Origin: Mycolicibacterium sp. S2-37
GTDB lineage: Bacteria; Actinomycetota; Actinomycetes; Mycobacteriales; Mycobacteriaceae
Assembly (NCBI RefSeq): GCF_017352375.1
Contig: NZ_JAFEVR010000007.1
Span: forward strand, 62,001-126,000
Length of the DNA stretch: 64,000 nt
Direction of reading: 5' to 3'
Positions 38,882-47,613 of the stretch are shown piece by piece. The notes under the pieces are model-generated. The model worked only from the letters and a program-made list of their open reading frames with translations. It was not told the origin of the DNA and ran no database searches. The stretch's first letter is position 1. Each line of letters starts with the position of its first letter. Both the position numbers and the translations under genes were made by a program.

Positions 38882-40072
38882 TCAGTGCGAAATCGGCTCT
38901 GCCGCGTCGGTGACCGCACTGTCCAGCGGCGGGGCGTGCCGGGCCGGGGTCGCACCCGATCCGCCCGCCTGCAACTCCCACCGGCGCAACGCCTCTCGGC
39001 ACGGGCTCTCCACCAGGGCATAACTGACCGCGGCGATCGCGAAGCCGAAGACCAGCGTCAGCGGCAGCACCGCCAGCATGTGACCACTGAACGCGAACGC
39101 ACCGATCAGCGGGAACACCATCGCCAACGCGGCGAGATGCCAGATGAACAGCCCGTAGGACCAGCGGCCCAGCGTCACCATGACCCGGCTGCCCAGGATG
39201 CGGTGCGGGGTGTCCGGCCGGTCGAGCACCAGCGGCGCCAGCAGCGCGGCCGCCAGGATCGCCCCCATCGCCGTCTTGAGCGTGACCTGGCCGATGGTGC
39301 CGGGCTGCAGACCCTCGCGCCCGGCCAGCGGTGAGGCCGCGATCGCGAACGCCGCCACCGCGAACGCCGCCATCAGCCAGCGCCGCCGCGCCATCCGGTG
39401 CACCCAGCCGACGGGTTCGACCGTCAGTTCGGCCAGCAGCATGCCCGCGGCGAACCAGGAGAAGAAGGCGGGCGGCCAGTTCCACAGATTGTGGCCGGAC
39501 GCGCCGTCGAACGGGATGTACACCCAGAACAGGCTGGCGACCGCGGCGATCGCGATCACCGGCATCCGCGCCGCGACGGGGACCCGGCGCACCAGCAGCG
39601 CCAGCACGGGCAGCGCCAGGTAGAAGCTGACCTCGACCGACAGGCTCCACATCTGGGTCAGCCCCGCGGTGAGCGTCAGCGGCACGTAGATCTGGGTCAG
39701 CGTGAGGTTGGCCAGCCACACCGTCGGATCGGGCACCCGATCGGGCAGCAGCGACATGATCACCACGACCGCCACCAGATAGCCCGGCAGGATGCGCACC
39801 AGGCGCGAGCGCAGATAGTGTCCGGTGGGCGGAACCCGGCGCAGCCCGCGGGCGGCGGCCGCGTGGCCGCGCCACAGCAGGAAACCCGACAGCGCGAAGA
39901 ACACCGCGACCGCGAGATCGAAGCGGCCGAAGAACCGCCCGTCGACACCTTCGGTGTGGCCGGTCTGGAACGCGACGTGGGTGACGACGACGCCGATGGC
40001 CGCGCAGGCGCGCATCCCCTCCACCGCGGGCAGGAAACTCCTGGTGCCCCCGATCTGCTCGGCCGTCGTCAC
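38882..40072 (-). CDS. Acyltransferase-3 membrane protein (Rv0228/TmaT-like)
   Basis: 396 aa from GTG 40072 with about ten membrane segments. The N-terminus RSFLPAVEGMRACAAIGVVVTHVAFQTGH carries the catalytic His of the acyltransferase-3 family, and FFALSGFLLWRGH is the second family motif. In position it matches Rv0228. Its Corynebacterium counterpart TmaT acetylates trehalose monocorynomycolate before MmpL export, so a role in acetylating trehalose monomycolate is reasonable but inferred. Divergent from the DUF3068 gene; its stop is 63 bp beyond the MFS start. Confidence 0.88.
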   Translation of the reverse strand: MTTAEQIGGTRSFLPAVEGMRACAAIGVVVTHVAFQTGHTEGVDGRFFGRFDLAVAVFFALSGFLLWRGHAAAARGLRRVPPTGHYLRSRLVRILPGYLVAVVVIMSLLPDRVPDPTVWLANLTLTQIYVPLTLTAGLTQMWSLSVEVSFYLALPVLALLVRRVPVAARMPVIAIAAVASLFWVYIPFDGASGHNLWNWPPAFFSWFAAGMLLAELTVEPVGWVHRMARRRWLMAAFAVAAFAIAASPLAGREGLQPGTIGQVTLKTAMGAILAAALLAPLVLDRPDTPHRILGSRVMVTLGRWSYGLFIWHLAALAMVFPLIGAFAFSGHMLAVLPLTLVFGFAIAAVSYALVESPCREALRRWELQAGGSGATPARHAPPLDSAVTDAAEPISH

Positions 40073-40241
40073 CTGAGCCAGTGTGCCAGCGCCGCCGACC
40101 GCGTTCGGCTCGCCACCAGACTCGCAGTAAGTCGCGCCTTAATGTGTGCTGTTAGGGTCGAACCGGTTTTTGCCTCCACTCCCGGGTCGGGGCAGGTGGC
40201 GGTGCAGTTCTGGGGTGTACCCGGGCCGAAGGGAGCACGGT

Positions 40242-41444
40242 TTGAACCGCGCAGTTGCGCTGCGTATCGCGGCGTGCGGACTCATGGGGCTGGGAGCTGC
40301 CCTGCTGATCGCCGCGCTGTTGCTGTCCACCTATACCAAGGGCAAGATCGCGAAGGTTCCGCTGGACCTGGACGCCACTCTGGTCAGTGAGGGAACCGGG
40401 ACCGCGTTCGACCCCTCTTCGCTGCTGGCCGAGCGGTTCGTGGTCGACCGCGACGTGCCGATGACCATGCAGCAGCAGGTCAGCGTCGAATCGCCGGCCA
40501 ACGCCGACGTCGTCACCCTGCAGGTCGGCAGCACGCTGCGACGCACCGACAAGCAACAGGACAACGGTCTGCTGCTGGCGATGGTCGACACCGTGACCAT
40601 GGACCGCTCGACGGCCATGGCCGTGTCGAGTGAGAGCAATCCGGGCGGTTCGGTCCAGAAGCCGCGGGCGATAGACAACCAGGACCCGCCGACGAACATC
40701 GCGCTTCCGCACGAGGGGCTCACCTACCGCTTCCCGTTCGACACGGAGAAGAAGAGCTATCCGATGTTCGACCCGATCGCGCAGAAGGCCTACGACGCCA
40801 ACTACGACGGCGAGGAAGACGTCAACGGGTTGACCACGCTGCGGTTCACCCAGAACGTCGGCTACGACAACGAGGGCAAGCTCGTCGAACCGGTGAAGTA
40901 CTCGTCGCTCTACGAGGACGATGCGGACAGCCAGGTGACGGCCCGGGCCGAGCTGTGGGGGCTGGAGGGCGATCCCGAGGAGCCGATCACGATGAGCCGC
41001 TACTACGCCGCTCAGCGCACCTTCTGGGTCGACGCGGTGTCCGGCACGATCGTCAAGACCGACGAGCACGCGTATCACTACTACGCCCGCGACGCGCTCC
41101 GGCCCGAGGTGACCTTCGTCGACTACCAGATCTCCTACGACGAGGAGACGATCGAATCGCAGGTGGCCGCGGCCCGCGGCGAGCGCGACCGGATCGCACT
41201 GTGGGGCCGCATCCTGCCCATCACGTTCACCGCGGTCGGGCTGGTCTTCCTGGTCGGCGGCGCGCTGCTCGGATCGTTCAGCCTGCGTGCCGAATCGGCG
41301 CTGGTCGACCCCGGACTCGATGACGCCGACCACGGGTTCTTCCAACGCGACGATGCCGGCCAACCGGTGCCCGGCGCGGAGGCCAGAACCGAGAAACTCC
41401 CGGCGCAACGTCCGACCGATCTACCGCCCGACCGACCGGTCTGA
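40242..41444 (+). CDS. DUF3068 membrane-anchored protein (Rv0227c-like)
   Basis: 400 aa from TTG 40242, chosen because GGGAG lies 8 nt upstream and the translation then starts just before the first membrane segment (VALRIAACGLMGLGAALLIAALLLSTY). A large extracytoplasmic beta-rich domain follows (LLAERFVVDRDVPMTMQQQV, RYYAAQRTFWVDAVSGTIVK), then a second membrane segment (ILPITFTAVGLVFLVGGALLG) and an acidic tail. Rv0227c is described as essential in M. tuberculosis. It lies 35 bp before the GT-C-like gene. Function unknown, likely in the envelope. Confidence 0.88.
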   Translation: MNRAVALRIAACGLMGLGAALLIAALLLSTYTKGKIAKVPLDLDATLVSEGTGTAFDPSSLLAERFVVDRDVPMTMQQQVSVESPANADVVTLQVGSTLRRTDKQQDNGLLLAMVDTVTMDRSTAMAVSSESNPGGSVQKPRAIDNQDPPTNIALPHEGLTYRFPFDTEKKSYPMFDPIAQKAYDANYDGEEDVNGLTTLRFTQNVGYDNEGKLVEPVKYSSLYEDDADSQVTARAELWGLEGDPEEPITMSRYYAAQRTFWVDAVSGTIVKTDEHAYHYYARDALRPEVTFVDYQISYDEETIESQVAAARGERDRIALWGRILPITFTAVGLVFLVGGALLGSFSLRAESALVDPGLDDADHGFFQRDDAGQPVPGAEARTEKLPAQRPTDLPPDRPV

Positions 41445-41479
41445 TCGCCCGCCACCTCCCGCCGGTCTACGCGCTGGCG

Positions 41480-43144
41480 TTGTCGCTGGTCGTGACGGCG
41501 CCCGTGCTGGCACCCGGTTACCTGCTGCTGCGCGATGCGGTGTCCACGCCGCGGTCCTATCTGCCCGACGCGGCGCTCGGCCTGTCCGAGGCGGCACCGC
41601 GCGCGCTGCCGCAGGATTTCGCGATCGCGATGGCCTCCCATGTGCTCGACGGCGGGGTGGTGGTCAAGGCGCTGCTCGTCGCGGGGTTGTGGCTGGCGGG
41701 TTGGGGTGCGGCACGGCTGGCCGCGACGGCGCTACCCGACGCGGGCGTGGCCGGTCAGTGCGTGGCGGTGACGGTGGCGGTCTGGAATCCGTACGTCGCC
41801 GAGCGGCTGCTGCAGGGGCACTGGAGCCTGCTGGTCGGCTACGGCTGCCTGCCGTGGGTGGCGGCGTCGGTGCTGCGACTGCGTGACGGATCGGGCGGCT
41901 GGTGGCCGTTGCCCTTCTGGGTGGCGCTGGCCGGGCTGACGCCGACGGGTGCGCTGCTCGCCGTCGCCGTGGCGCTGGTGAGTGTCTGCGCGCCGGGGCC
42001 CGGGCGCCCGCGGTGGCAGGTGGCGACCGCGACGCTGGTGGCGTTCGCGGTGACGGCGGCGCCGTGGCTGGTGGCCGCCGCGGTGTCGGGATCGTTGGCC
42101 GCGTCCCAGGCCTCCGGGGTGACGGCGTTCGCGGCGCGGGCCGAGCCGGGCCTGGGGACGCTGGGCAGCCTGGCCGGCCTGGGCGGCATCTGGAACGCGG
42201 CGGCGGTGCCCGGTTCGCGGACGGGGCTGTTCGCGGTCGCCGCGACGGCGGCGCTGTTGGCGGTGGTGGTGATCGGGGCGACGGTGGCGGTGCGCCGCCC
42301 GGCGGCGGTGCCGCTGCTCGTGCTGGCCGTCGTCGCGGTGCTGTTTCCGGCGCTGATGGCCACCGGGCCGGGGCTGGCGGCGGTCGAGGCGACGGTGCGC
42401 GCGCTGCCCGGGCTCGGGGTGCTGCGCGACGGCCAGAAGTGGGTGGCGCTGGCGGTCCCGGGGTACGCGGTCGCGGCTGCGGGTGTGGTCGTGGCGCTGC
42501 GCGGGCGGGTTCCGGCGGGCGCGGTCGCCGCGGTGGCGTGCGCGCTGGTGGTCGCGGTGCTACCGGATCTGGCCTACGGCGTGGGCGGCAAAGTGGTGGC
42601 GGTGCGCTACCCGGCCGGCTGGTCGGCGGCCGCGGCCATCATCAACGCCGACCCGCGGCCGGTCGCGGTGCTGCCGCCGGACAGTATGCGGCAGTTCGAC
42701 TGGGCGGGCCGGGCGCCGGTGCTGGACCCGCTGCCGCGTTGGCTGCGCGCCGACGTGCTCAGCACCGGAGACCTCAACGTCGCCGGCACCACGGTGCCCG
42801 GGGAGGGCGGCCGCGCGCGGGCGGTTCAGGACCTCGTGCTGGGTGGGGCGTCCGCGCAGGAACTGGCCGCTGCCGGCGTGGGGTGGGTGGTCGTCGAGGC
42901 CGGGGGCAGCGCCCTGGATCTGCCCGTGGCCTATCGGGACGATGACCTCGCGGTGTACCGGGTGGGTGGTGACGCGCCGGGCTCGCCGCACCGCGGACTG
43001 TTGATCGGTGTGCACGTGGCGTGGACGGCGCTACTTCTGGGTTCTGGCGCGGCGGCGAGTCTGACGTTGCTGCCAAGAATCCGCCGCGGGGTCCGCGGCG
43101 GGTTCAGATTCGCGGCTCGGCCGCGGGCCACACCAGGCCGCTGA
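41480..43144 (+). CDS. Multi-pass membrane protein, GT-C-like (Rv0226c-like)
   Basis: 554 aa from TTG 41480; the preceding in-frame residues LIARHLPPVYALA look coding, so a nonstandard CTG at 41441 may be the real start. About 12 membrane segments alternate with an extracytoplasmic loop PRSYLPDAALGLSEAAPRALPQDF near the N-terminus and WNPYVAERLLQGHWSLLVGYGCLPW, resembling lipid-linked-sugar transferases such as AftD. The C-terminal soluble part (ADPRPVAVLPPDSMRQFDWAGR) parallels AftD too. Rv0226c has no assigned substrate. It converges on and overlaps the glycosyltransferase gene by 41 bp. Confidence 0.85.
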   Translation: MSLVVTAPVLAPGYLLLRDAVSTPRSYLPDAALGLSEAAPRALPQDFAIAMASHVLDGGVVVKALLVAGLWLAGWGAARLAATALPDAGVAGQCVAVTVAVWNPYVAERLLQGHWSLLVGYGCLPWVAASVLRLRDGSGGWWPLPFWVALAGLTPTGALLAVAVALVSVCAPGPGRPRWQVATATLVAFAVTAAPWLVAAAVSGSLAASQASGVTAFAARAEPGLGTLGSLAGLGGIWNAAAVPGSRTGLFAVAATAALLAVVVIGATVAVRRPAAVPLLVLAVVAVLFPALMATGPGLAAVEATVRALPGLGVLRDGQKWVALAVPGYAVAAAGVVVALRGRVPAGAVAAVACALVVAVLPDLAYGVGGKVVAVRYPAGWSAAAAIINADPRPVAVLPPDSMRQFDWAGRAPVLDPLPRWLRADVLSTGDLNVAGTTVPGEGGRARAVQDLVLGGASAQELAAAGVGWVVVEAGGSALDLPVAYRDDDLAVYRVGGDAPGSPHRGLLIGVHVAWTALLLGSGAAASLTLLPRIRRGVRGGFRFAARPRATPGR

Positions 43145-44300
43145 CATAGCGGCCGTCGAGCATCGCATCGAACACCTGGCGCATCGCCAGTCCGCTTTGC
43201 CGCCAGGAGAACTCGCCGCTGCGCGCCTGGGCCTTGGCGCCCAGCTGTTCGCGCAGAACCCGGTCGCCGAGCAGCCGGTCCAGCGCATCGACGAGCCCGT
43301 CGACATCGTCGACCAGCAGGCCGGTCACCCCGTCGACGATCGAATCGGTCAGGCCGCCCGAGGACCGGTAGCCGATCGTGGGCACGCAATGCTGACCGGC
43401 CTCGGTGACCGCCAGCCCCCAGCCCTCCTTGCGGGACGGCAGCACATGCACCCACGAACGTTGCAGCACAGCGTGCTTGACGTCATCGTCGACATGACCG
43501 TGGAACGTCACCGCATCGCCGATGCCCAGACTCGCCGCATGCTCCACCAGGTTCGGCTGCCACCAGCCGCCGCCGAGCACGTCGAGGTGCAACCCGGGCA
43601 CCCGGCCCCGCAGCGCGGCGACCGCGGCGAGCGCGTCCTCGATCTGCTTGTGCGGCACCAACCGTGACAGCACCGCGATGCGCGGCGTCTCCGACCGCGG
43701 CAGCGTCAGCGTCCGGGCCGGGGCCTCGTCGAGTCCGTTGCGCACCACCGCGATACGCGAGGCGTCCACACCCAGGTCGTTCAGGTCACGCACCGACGGC
43801 AGCGACACCGTCACGTATTGCGCGCTCCGGTGCACCCGGGGTGACACCGTCGACTCGACGAACCAGCCGATCCGTCCCAGTACGGGCCCGGCTACCGGCC
43901 ACTGCTCCCGATGACAGTGGTGCACCAGCACCGCGACCCGGCGGCCGTAGATCAGGCGGGCCAGGAACGGCAGGCCGTTCTGCGTGTCGACGACCACGTC
44001 CGGACGGACGCGGCGCAGCGGACCCAGTCCGACCCGGGCCAGCGCCATCGCCAGCAGCGCCCACAGATAGACCGTGTACCGGCCACCGGCACGCGACACC
44101 TGCACCCCGTCGACGGTCTCGCGCCGAGCCGATCCGCGATAGCGCGCGGTCCGCATCGTCACCTGCACGCCTGCGGCCGCCAGTTGCTCACCGATGCGCT
44201 GCAGATACATCTCGCTGCCGCCGCCCTGCGGATGTCCGGTGTCGCGCCAGCACAGCAGCAGCACCGAACCCAGTGGGCGCTCAGGCGGGCGGGAGAACAT
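43104..44300 (-). CDS. GT4-type glycosyltransferase (Rv0225-like)
   Basis: 398 aa from ATG 44300; the frame opens at 44378, but that segment covers the divergent promoter. GT-B fold: N-terminal domain with GHPQGGGSEMYLQRIGEQLAAAG, and C-terminal domain with RIAVLSRLVPHKQIEDAL, VTFHGHVDDD, and the nucleotide-sugar motif SRKEGWGLAVTEAGQHCVPTIGY, which contains the E-x7-E Glu pair. It probably transfers a sugar from NDP- or GDP-hexose in envelope glycan or lipid synthesis. Acceptor unknown. It is divergent from the methyltransferase gene with only 35 bp between starts. Confidence 0.9.
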   Translation of the reverse strand: MFSRPPERPLGSVLLLCWRDTGHPQGGGSEMYLQRIGEQLAAAGVQVTMRTARYRGSARRETVDGVQVSRAGGRYTVYLWALLAMALARVGLGPLRRVRPDVVVDTQNGLPFLARLIYGRRVAVLVHHCHREQWPVAGPVLGRIGWFVESTVSPRVHRSAQYVTVSLPSVRDLNDLGVDASRIAVVRNGLDEAPARTLTLPRSETPRIAVLSRLVPHKQIEDALAAVAALRGRVPGLHLDVLGGGWWQPNLVEHAASLGIGDAVTFHGHVDDDVKHAVLQRSWVHVLPSRKEGWGLAVTEAGQHCVPTIGYRSSGGLTDSIVDGVTGLLVDDVDGLVDALDRLLGDRVLREQLGAKAQARSGEFSWRQSGLAMRQVFDAMLDGRYVSGLVWPAAEPRI

Positions 44301-44306
44301 CGTCAG

Positions 44307-44327
44307 CCAGCCTAACGGCTGGTTAGG
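44307..44327. promoter_or_regulatory. Nested palindromes in a 35-bp divergent promoter
   Basis: CCAGCC (44307-44312), TAAC, GGCTGG (44317-44322) overlaps CCTAAC (44311-44316), GGCTG, GTTAGG (44322-44327). Both are perfect 6-bp inverted repeats. They fill the gap between the glycosyltransferase and methyltransferase starts, so one factor could block both genes. Confidence 0.45.
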
Positions 44328-44335
44328 GTCGACCG

Positions 44336-45127
44336 GTGGCTGCCACCGAGACGTTCGCCCGCCGCGCGACCCTGACACGCTCGGTGCGACTGCTCAGCGA
44401 GTTCCGCTACGAGCAGCGTGATCCGGCACGCTTCTACGGCGCCCTGGCCGACGACACCGCCGCCATGATCGCCGACCTGTGGCGGGGCGCCACCGGCGAC
44501 ACCCCGGACGGCCGCACCGTGCTCGACGTCGGTGGCGGGCCGGGGTACTTCGCCGCCGCGTTCGCCCAGCACGACATGACCTATCTCGGCGTCGAACCCG
44601 ACCCGCGGGAGATGCACGCCGGACCCGCCGCGACCGGTGGCTCCGGCAGCTACGTCCGCGCCTCGGGTACCGCGCTGCCGTTCGCCGACGACAGCGTCGA
44701 CGTCTGCCTGTCGTCCAACGTCGCCGAACACGTCCCCGACCCGTGGCGGCTGGGCGCGGAGATGCTGCGCGTCACCCGGCCTGGCGGACTGGCGGTGCTC
44801 TCCTACACCGTCTGGCTTGGCCCGTTCGGCGGCCACGAGATGGGGCTGTCGCACTACCTCGGCGGCACCAGGGCCGCCGAACGCTACACCCGCAGACACG
44901 GCCACCGGCCCAAGAACGACTACGGATCGTCACTGTTCGCGGTGTCGGCCGCCGACGGCCTGCGCTGGGCCGCGGGTACGGGCGCACTGATCGCCGCATT
45001 CCCGCGTTACCACCCACAATGGGCGTGGTGGCTGACGCGCGTGCCCGGGTTGCGCGAGTTCCTCGTGAGCAATCTGGTGCTGGTGCTGCAGCCCGGAACT
45101 GCAACAGGTTCTCGTTTCGCCGGATAG
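44336..45127 (+). CDS. SAM-dependent methyltransferase (Rv0224c-like)
   Basis: 263 aa from GTG 44336. The class I fold has motif I VLDVGGGPGYFAA at 62-74, acidic motif II in YLGVEPD, and LPFADDSVDVCLSSNVAEHVPDPW around motif IV. The C-terminal part WAWWLTRVPGLREFLVSNLVLVLQ is hydrophobic. Rv0224c is close in size (254 aa). Its neighbours suggest a lipid or glycan acceptor, but none can be read from sequence. The aldehyde dehydrogenase gene follows 17 bp after its stop. Confidence 0.88.
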   Translation: MAATETFARRATLTRSVRLLSEFRYEQRDPARFYGALADDTAAMIADLWRGATGDTPDGRTVLDVGGGPGYFAAAFAQHDMTYLGVEPDPREMHAGPAATGGSGSYVRASGTALPFADDSVDVCLSSNVAEHVPDPWRLGAEMLRVTRPGGLAVLSYTVWLGPFGGHEMGLSHYLGGTRAAERYTRRHGHRPKNDYGSSLFAVSAADGLRWAAGTGALIAAFPRYHPQWAWWLTRVPGLREFLVSNLVLVLQPGTATGSRFAG

Positions 45128-45144
45128 TCGGTAGTGTGACGTCC

Positions 45145-46638
45145 ATGACACAGACTGTGGAGACGTCAGCACAAGACATGTCGCACAAGACGGAGTGGGA
45201 CAAGCTGTTCATCGGCGGCCGGTGGGTGGAGCCGTCCACCTCCGAGGTCATCGAGGTGTTCTCCCCCGCCACCGGCGAGAAGGTGGGCCAGGTTCCGCTC
45301 GCTGCGGCGGCGGATGTCGACGCCGCATGCGCTGCAGCGCGCACGGCGTTCGACGAGGGCACGTGGCCGACGATGTCACCCGACGAGCGCGCCGCGATCC
45401 TCGGCAAGGCCGTCAAGATCATGGAAGAGCGTGGCGAGGAGCTGAAGTTCCTGCTCACCGCGGAGACCGGCCAGCCCTCGATGATCGTCGACATGATGCA
45501 GTACGGCGCCGCGATGTCGGCGTTCACCTACTACGCCGGCGCCGCCGACAAGTTCCAGTGGTCCGAGATCCGGGACGGCATCTACGGCCAGACGCTGGTC
45601 ACCCGCGAGCCGATCGGTGTGGTCGGCGCCATCACCGCCTGGAACGTGCCGTTCTTCCTGGCCGCCAACAAGCTCGGCCCCGCCCTGCTGGCCGGCTGCA
45701 CCGTCGTGCTCAAGCCCGCCGCCGAGACGCCGCTGTCGGTGTTCGCGATGGCGCAGATGTTCGCCGAGGCCGGTCTGCCCGAGGGCGTGCTGTCCGTGGT
45801 CCCCGGCGGTCCGGAGACCGGGCGCGCCCTGACCGCCAGCGACGCCATCGACAAGTACACGTTCACCGGCAGCTCGGCGGTCGGCAAGGAGATCGGCAAG
45901 CTCGCGGCCGAGAAGCTCAAGCCCTGCACCCTGGAGCTGGGCGGCAAGTCGGCGGCGATCGTCCTCGAGGACGCAGACCTGGACTCGACGCTGCCGATGC
46001 TGGCGTTCTCCGGCGTGATGAACTCCGGGCAGGCCTGCGTCGCGCAGACCCGCATCCTCGCGCCGCGATCGCGCTACGACGAGGTCGTCGAGAAGCTGGG
46101 CAACTTCGTCGCCGCCATGCCCGTCGGGCTGCCCGACGATCCGAATGCCGCCATCGGCCCGCTGATCTCGGAGAAGCAGCGGGAGCGCGTCGAGAGCTAC
46201 ATCAAGAAGGGCACCGAGGAGGGCGCCCGGGTGGTCACCGGCGGCGGACGGCCGGAAGGCCTCGACGGTGGCTGGTTCGTCCAGCCGACGGTGTTCGCCG
46301 ACGTCGACAATTCGATGACGATCGCCCAGGAGGAGATCTTCGGACCGGTCCTGGCGGTGATCCCCTACGACACCCAGGACGACGCCATCCGTATCGCCAA
46401 CGACTCGGTCTACGGACTGGCCGGCAGCGTGTGGACGACGGACAACAAGCGGGCCCTGGAGGTCGCGAGCAAGATCCGCACCGGTACCTACGCCGTGAAC
46501 ATGTACGCGTTCGATCCGGGTGCGCCGTTCGGCGGTTACAAGAACTCGGGCATCGGCCGGGAGAACGGACCGGAAGGCATCGAGCAGTACTGCCAGGCCA
46601 AGAGCACGCTGCTGCCGTTCGGCTACACCCCGGAGTAG
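45145..46638 (+). CDS. Aldehyde dehydrogenase (Rv0223c-like)
   Basis: 497 aa from ATG 45145; ATG 45178 would give MSHKTEWDKLFIGG. It oxidises aldehydes to acids with NAD(P). The family motifs are AITAWNVPFFL, TFTGSSAVGKEIGKLAA, catalytic Glu in LELGGKSA, catalytic Cys in GQACVAQTR, EEIFGPVLAV and FGGYKNSGIGRENG. Rv0223c is 487 aa. It ends in a strong terminator, so it closes the methyltransferase-dehydrogenase transcript. Substrate not known; the envelope-lipid neighbourhood hints at a fatty aldehyde. Confidence 0.93.
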   Translation: MTQTVETSAQDMSHKTEWDKLFIGGRWVEPSTSEVIEVFSPATGEKVGQVPLAAAADVDAACAAARTAFDEGTWPTMSPDERAAILGKAVKIMEERGEELKFLLTAETGQPSMIVDMMQYGAAMSAFTYYAGAADKFQWSEIRDGIYGQTLVTREPIGVVGAITAWNVPFFLAANKLGPALLAGCTVVLKPAAETPLSVFAMAQMFAEAGLPEGVLSVVPGGPETGRALTASDAIDKYTFTGSSAVGKEIGKLAAEKLKPCTLELGGKSAAIVLEDADLDSTLPMLAFSGVMNSGQACVAQTRILAPRSRYDEVVEKLGNFVAAMPVGLPDDPNAAIGPLISEKQRERVESYIKKGTEEGARVVTGGGRPEGLDGGWFVQPTVFADVDNSMTIAQEEIFGPVLAVIPYDTQDDAIRIANDSVYGLAGSVWTTDNKRALEVASKIRTGTYAVNMYAFDPGAPFGGYKNSGIGRENGPEGIEQYCQAKSTLLPFGYTPE

Positions 46639-46649
46639 TCGACCCGAAA

Positions 46650-46694
46650 AAGGGCCCGCAGGCTGGAAGTTCTCCGAGCCTGCGGGCCCTTTTC
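46650..46694. terminator. Rho-independent terminator after the aldehyde dehydrogenase
   Basis: AAGGGCCCGCAGGCT (46650-46664) pairs perfectly with AGCCTGCGGGCCCTT (46677-46691), with a 12-nt loop and a T-run after it. The A-run before it makes the hairpin nearly symmetrical. It is 11 bp after the stop codon and separates the backbone from the accessory block. Confidence 0.92.
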
Positions 46695-46815
46695 GACGTT
46701 GGTGTGGCGCCCGCTCCGGGGCCGCCGGTGCGGGCGCCGCACCTATTATGACCATATTCATAGTTACGGCGCATCCCCGGCCCGGTATACCGAGCTTTGT
46801 GGACCCGACTGCCGT

Positions 46816-46839
46816 GTTCTATGCTTTCTGTCATAGAAC
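46816..46839. promoter_or_regulatory. Perfect TetR-type operator
   Basis: GTTCTATG (46816-46823), 8-nt spacer CTTTCTGT, CATAGAAC (46832-46839). It is directly upstream of the ribosome binding site (GGGAGG, 46840-46845) of the 43-codon ORF that precedes the TetR gene. Size and place fit autoregulation. Confidence 0.7.
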
Positions 46840-46851
46840 GGGAGGACCGCC

Positions 46852-46983
46852 ATGTGGATGGTCGAACTCAACATCGCCGGCCGCAGATTCGTCCACTACG
46901 TCCCTGGCCGCCGCCGCATCACCGTCTCGTCGCGCGCCCTGTCGTGGCGCCCGACACCGCACCGCCCGCCGACCGCCGCCTGA
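46852..46983 (+). CDS. 43-aa basic small protein upstream of tetR
   Basis: ATG 46852 follows GGGAGG by 6 nt, and the ORF runs 43 codons to TGA 46981. The product starts MWMVELNIAGRRFVHYVPGR and continues with a Arg/Pro-rich tail; it has no membrane segment. It lies between the operator and the TetR gene, which starts 12 bp later. It may be a leader peptide, a real small protein, or only a translated spacer. The strong binding site is the main support. Confidence 0.55.
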   Translation: MWMVELNIAGRRFVHYVPGRRRITVSSRALSWRPTPHRPPTAA

Positions 46984-46995
46984 CTTCCGGACCCG

Positions 46996-47613
46996 ATGAC
47001 CAAGACTCGCGCCCTCCGCGGCGCCACCCGCACCAACATGCTGATCAGCGCCGCCGACGTCCTGCGGGAACGCGGCGCTGCCGGTGTCACCATCGACGAA
47101 GTCCTCCAGCGCAGCGGCGCACCCCGCGGCAGCGTCTACCACCACTTTCCCGATGGCCGCAACCAGATCGTCTTCGAGGCGCTGAAGTATGCGGGCGAGT
47201 CCATCACGGCGGTCATCGACCAGGCCGCCGCCAAGGGCGGACTGCACCTGGTGCACCGGTTCGTCGAGTTCTGGACCACTCTGCTCTCCGACAGCGATTT
47301 CACCGCGGGCTGCCCGGTGGCGGGCGCCGCGATCGGTGCCGCCGAGGACGAACCGCAGCTGACCTCCGTCGCGGGGGCCATCTTCGAGCACTGGCGCGAC
47401 GCGCTGACCCGGGCCTTCGAGATCGACGGCAGCGAGCCTGCCGAGGCGGCGTCGCTCTCGATCACCTGCATCGCGGCCCTGGAGGGAGCCGTGGTGCTGT
47501 GCCGCGCGACCCGCAGCGTCGACCCGTTGCGTGAGGTCGACGCGCAGCTCGAGTTCCTGATCAAATCGCGGGAGTTCATCCGCCGCTTCGGCGTGCCGAC
47601 CGTCAGCGACTGA
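46996..47613 (+). CDS. TetR-family regulator, LmrA/YxaF-like
   Basis: 205 aa from ATG 46996. The HTH is ISAADVLRERGAAGVTIDEVLQRSGAPRGSVYHHFPDGRNQIV as a whole. The C-terminal domain contains GCPVAGAAIGAAEDEP, seen in the LmrA/YxaF-type group that senses aromatic or drug-like ligands. The perfect operator upstream suggests self-repression. It is convergent with the RibD-like gene, overlapping it by 11 bp. The neighbouring reductase and AraC-DinB genes are plausible but unproven targets. Confidence 0.9.
   Translation: MTKTRALRGATRTNMLISAADVLRERGAAGVTIDEVLQRSGAPRGSVYHHFPDGRNQIVFEALKYAGESITAVIDQAAAKGGLHLVHRFVEFWTTLLSDSDFTAGCPVAGAAIGAAEDEPQLTSVAGAIFEHWRDALTRAFEIDGSEPAEAASLSITCIAALEGAVVLCRATRSVDPLREVDAQLEFLIKSREFIRRFGVPTVSD

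Noticed and set aside
45100..45113. Second KstR-like site before the aldehyde dehydrogenase
   Set aside because: It has AAC-AG-GTT, but the last fixed base is C instead of A and it lies inside the methyltransferase gene.
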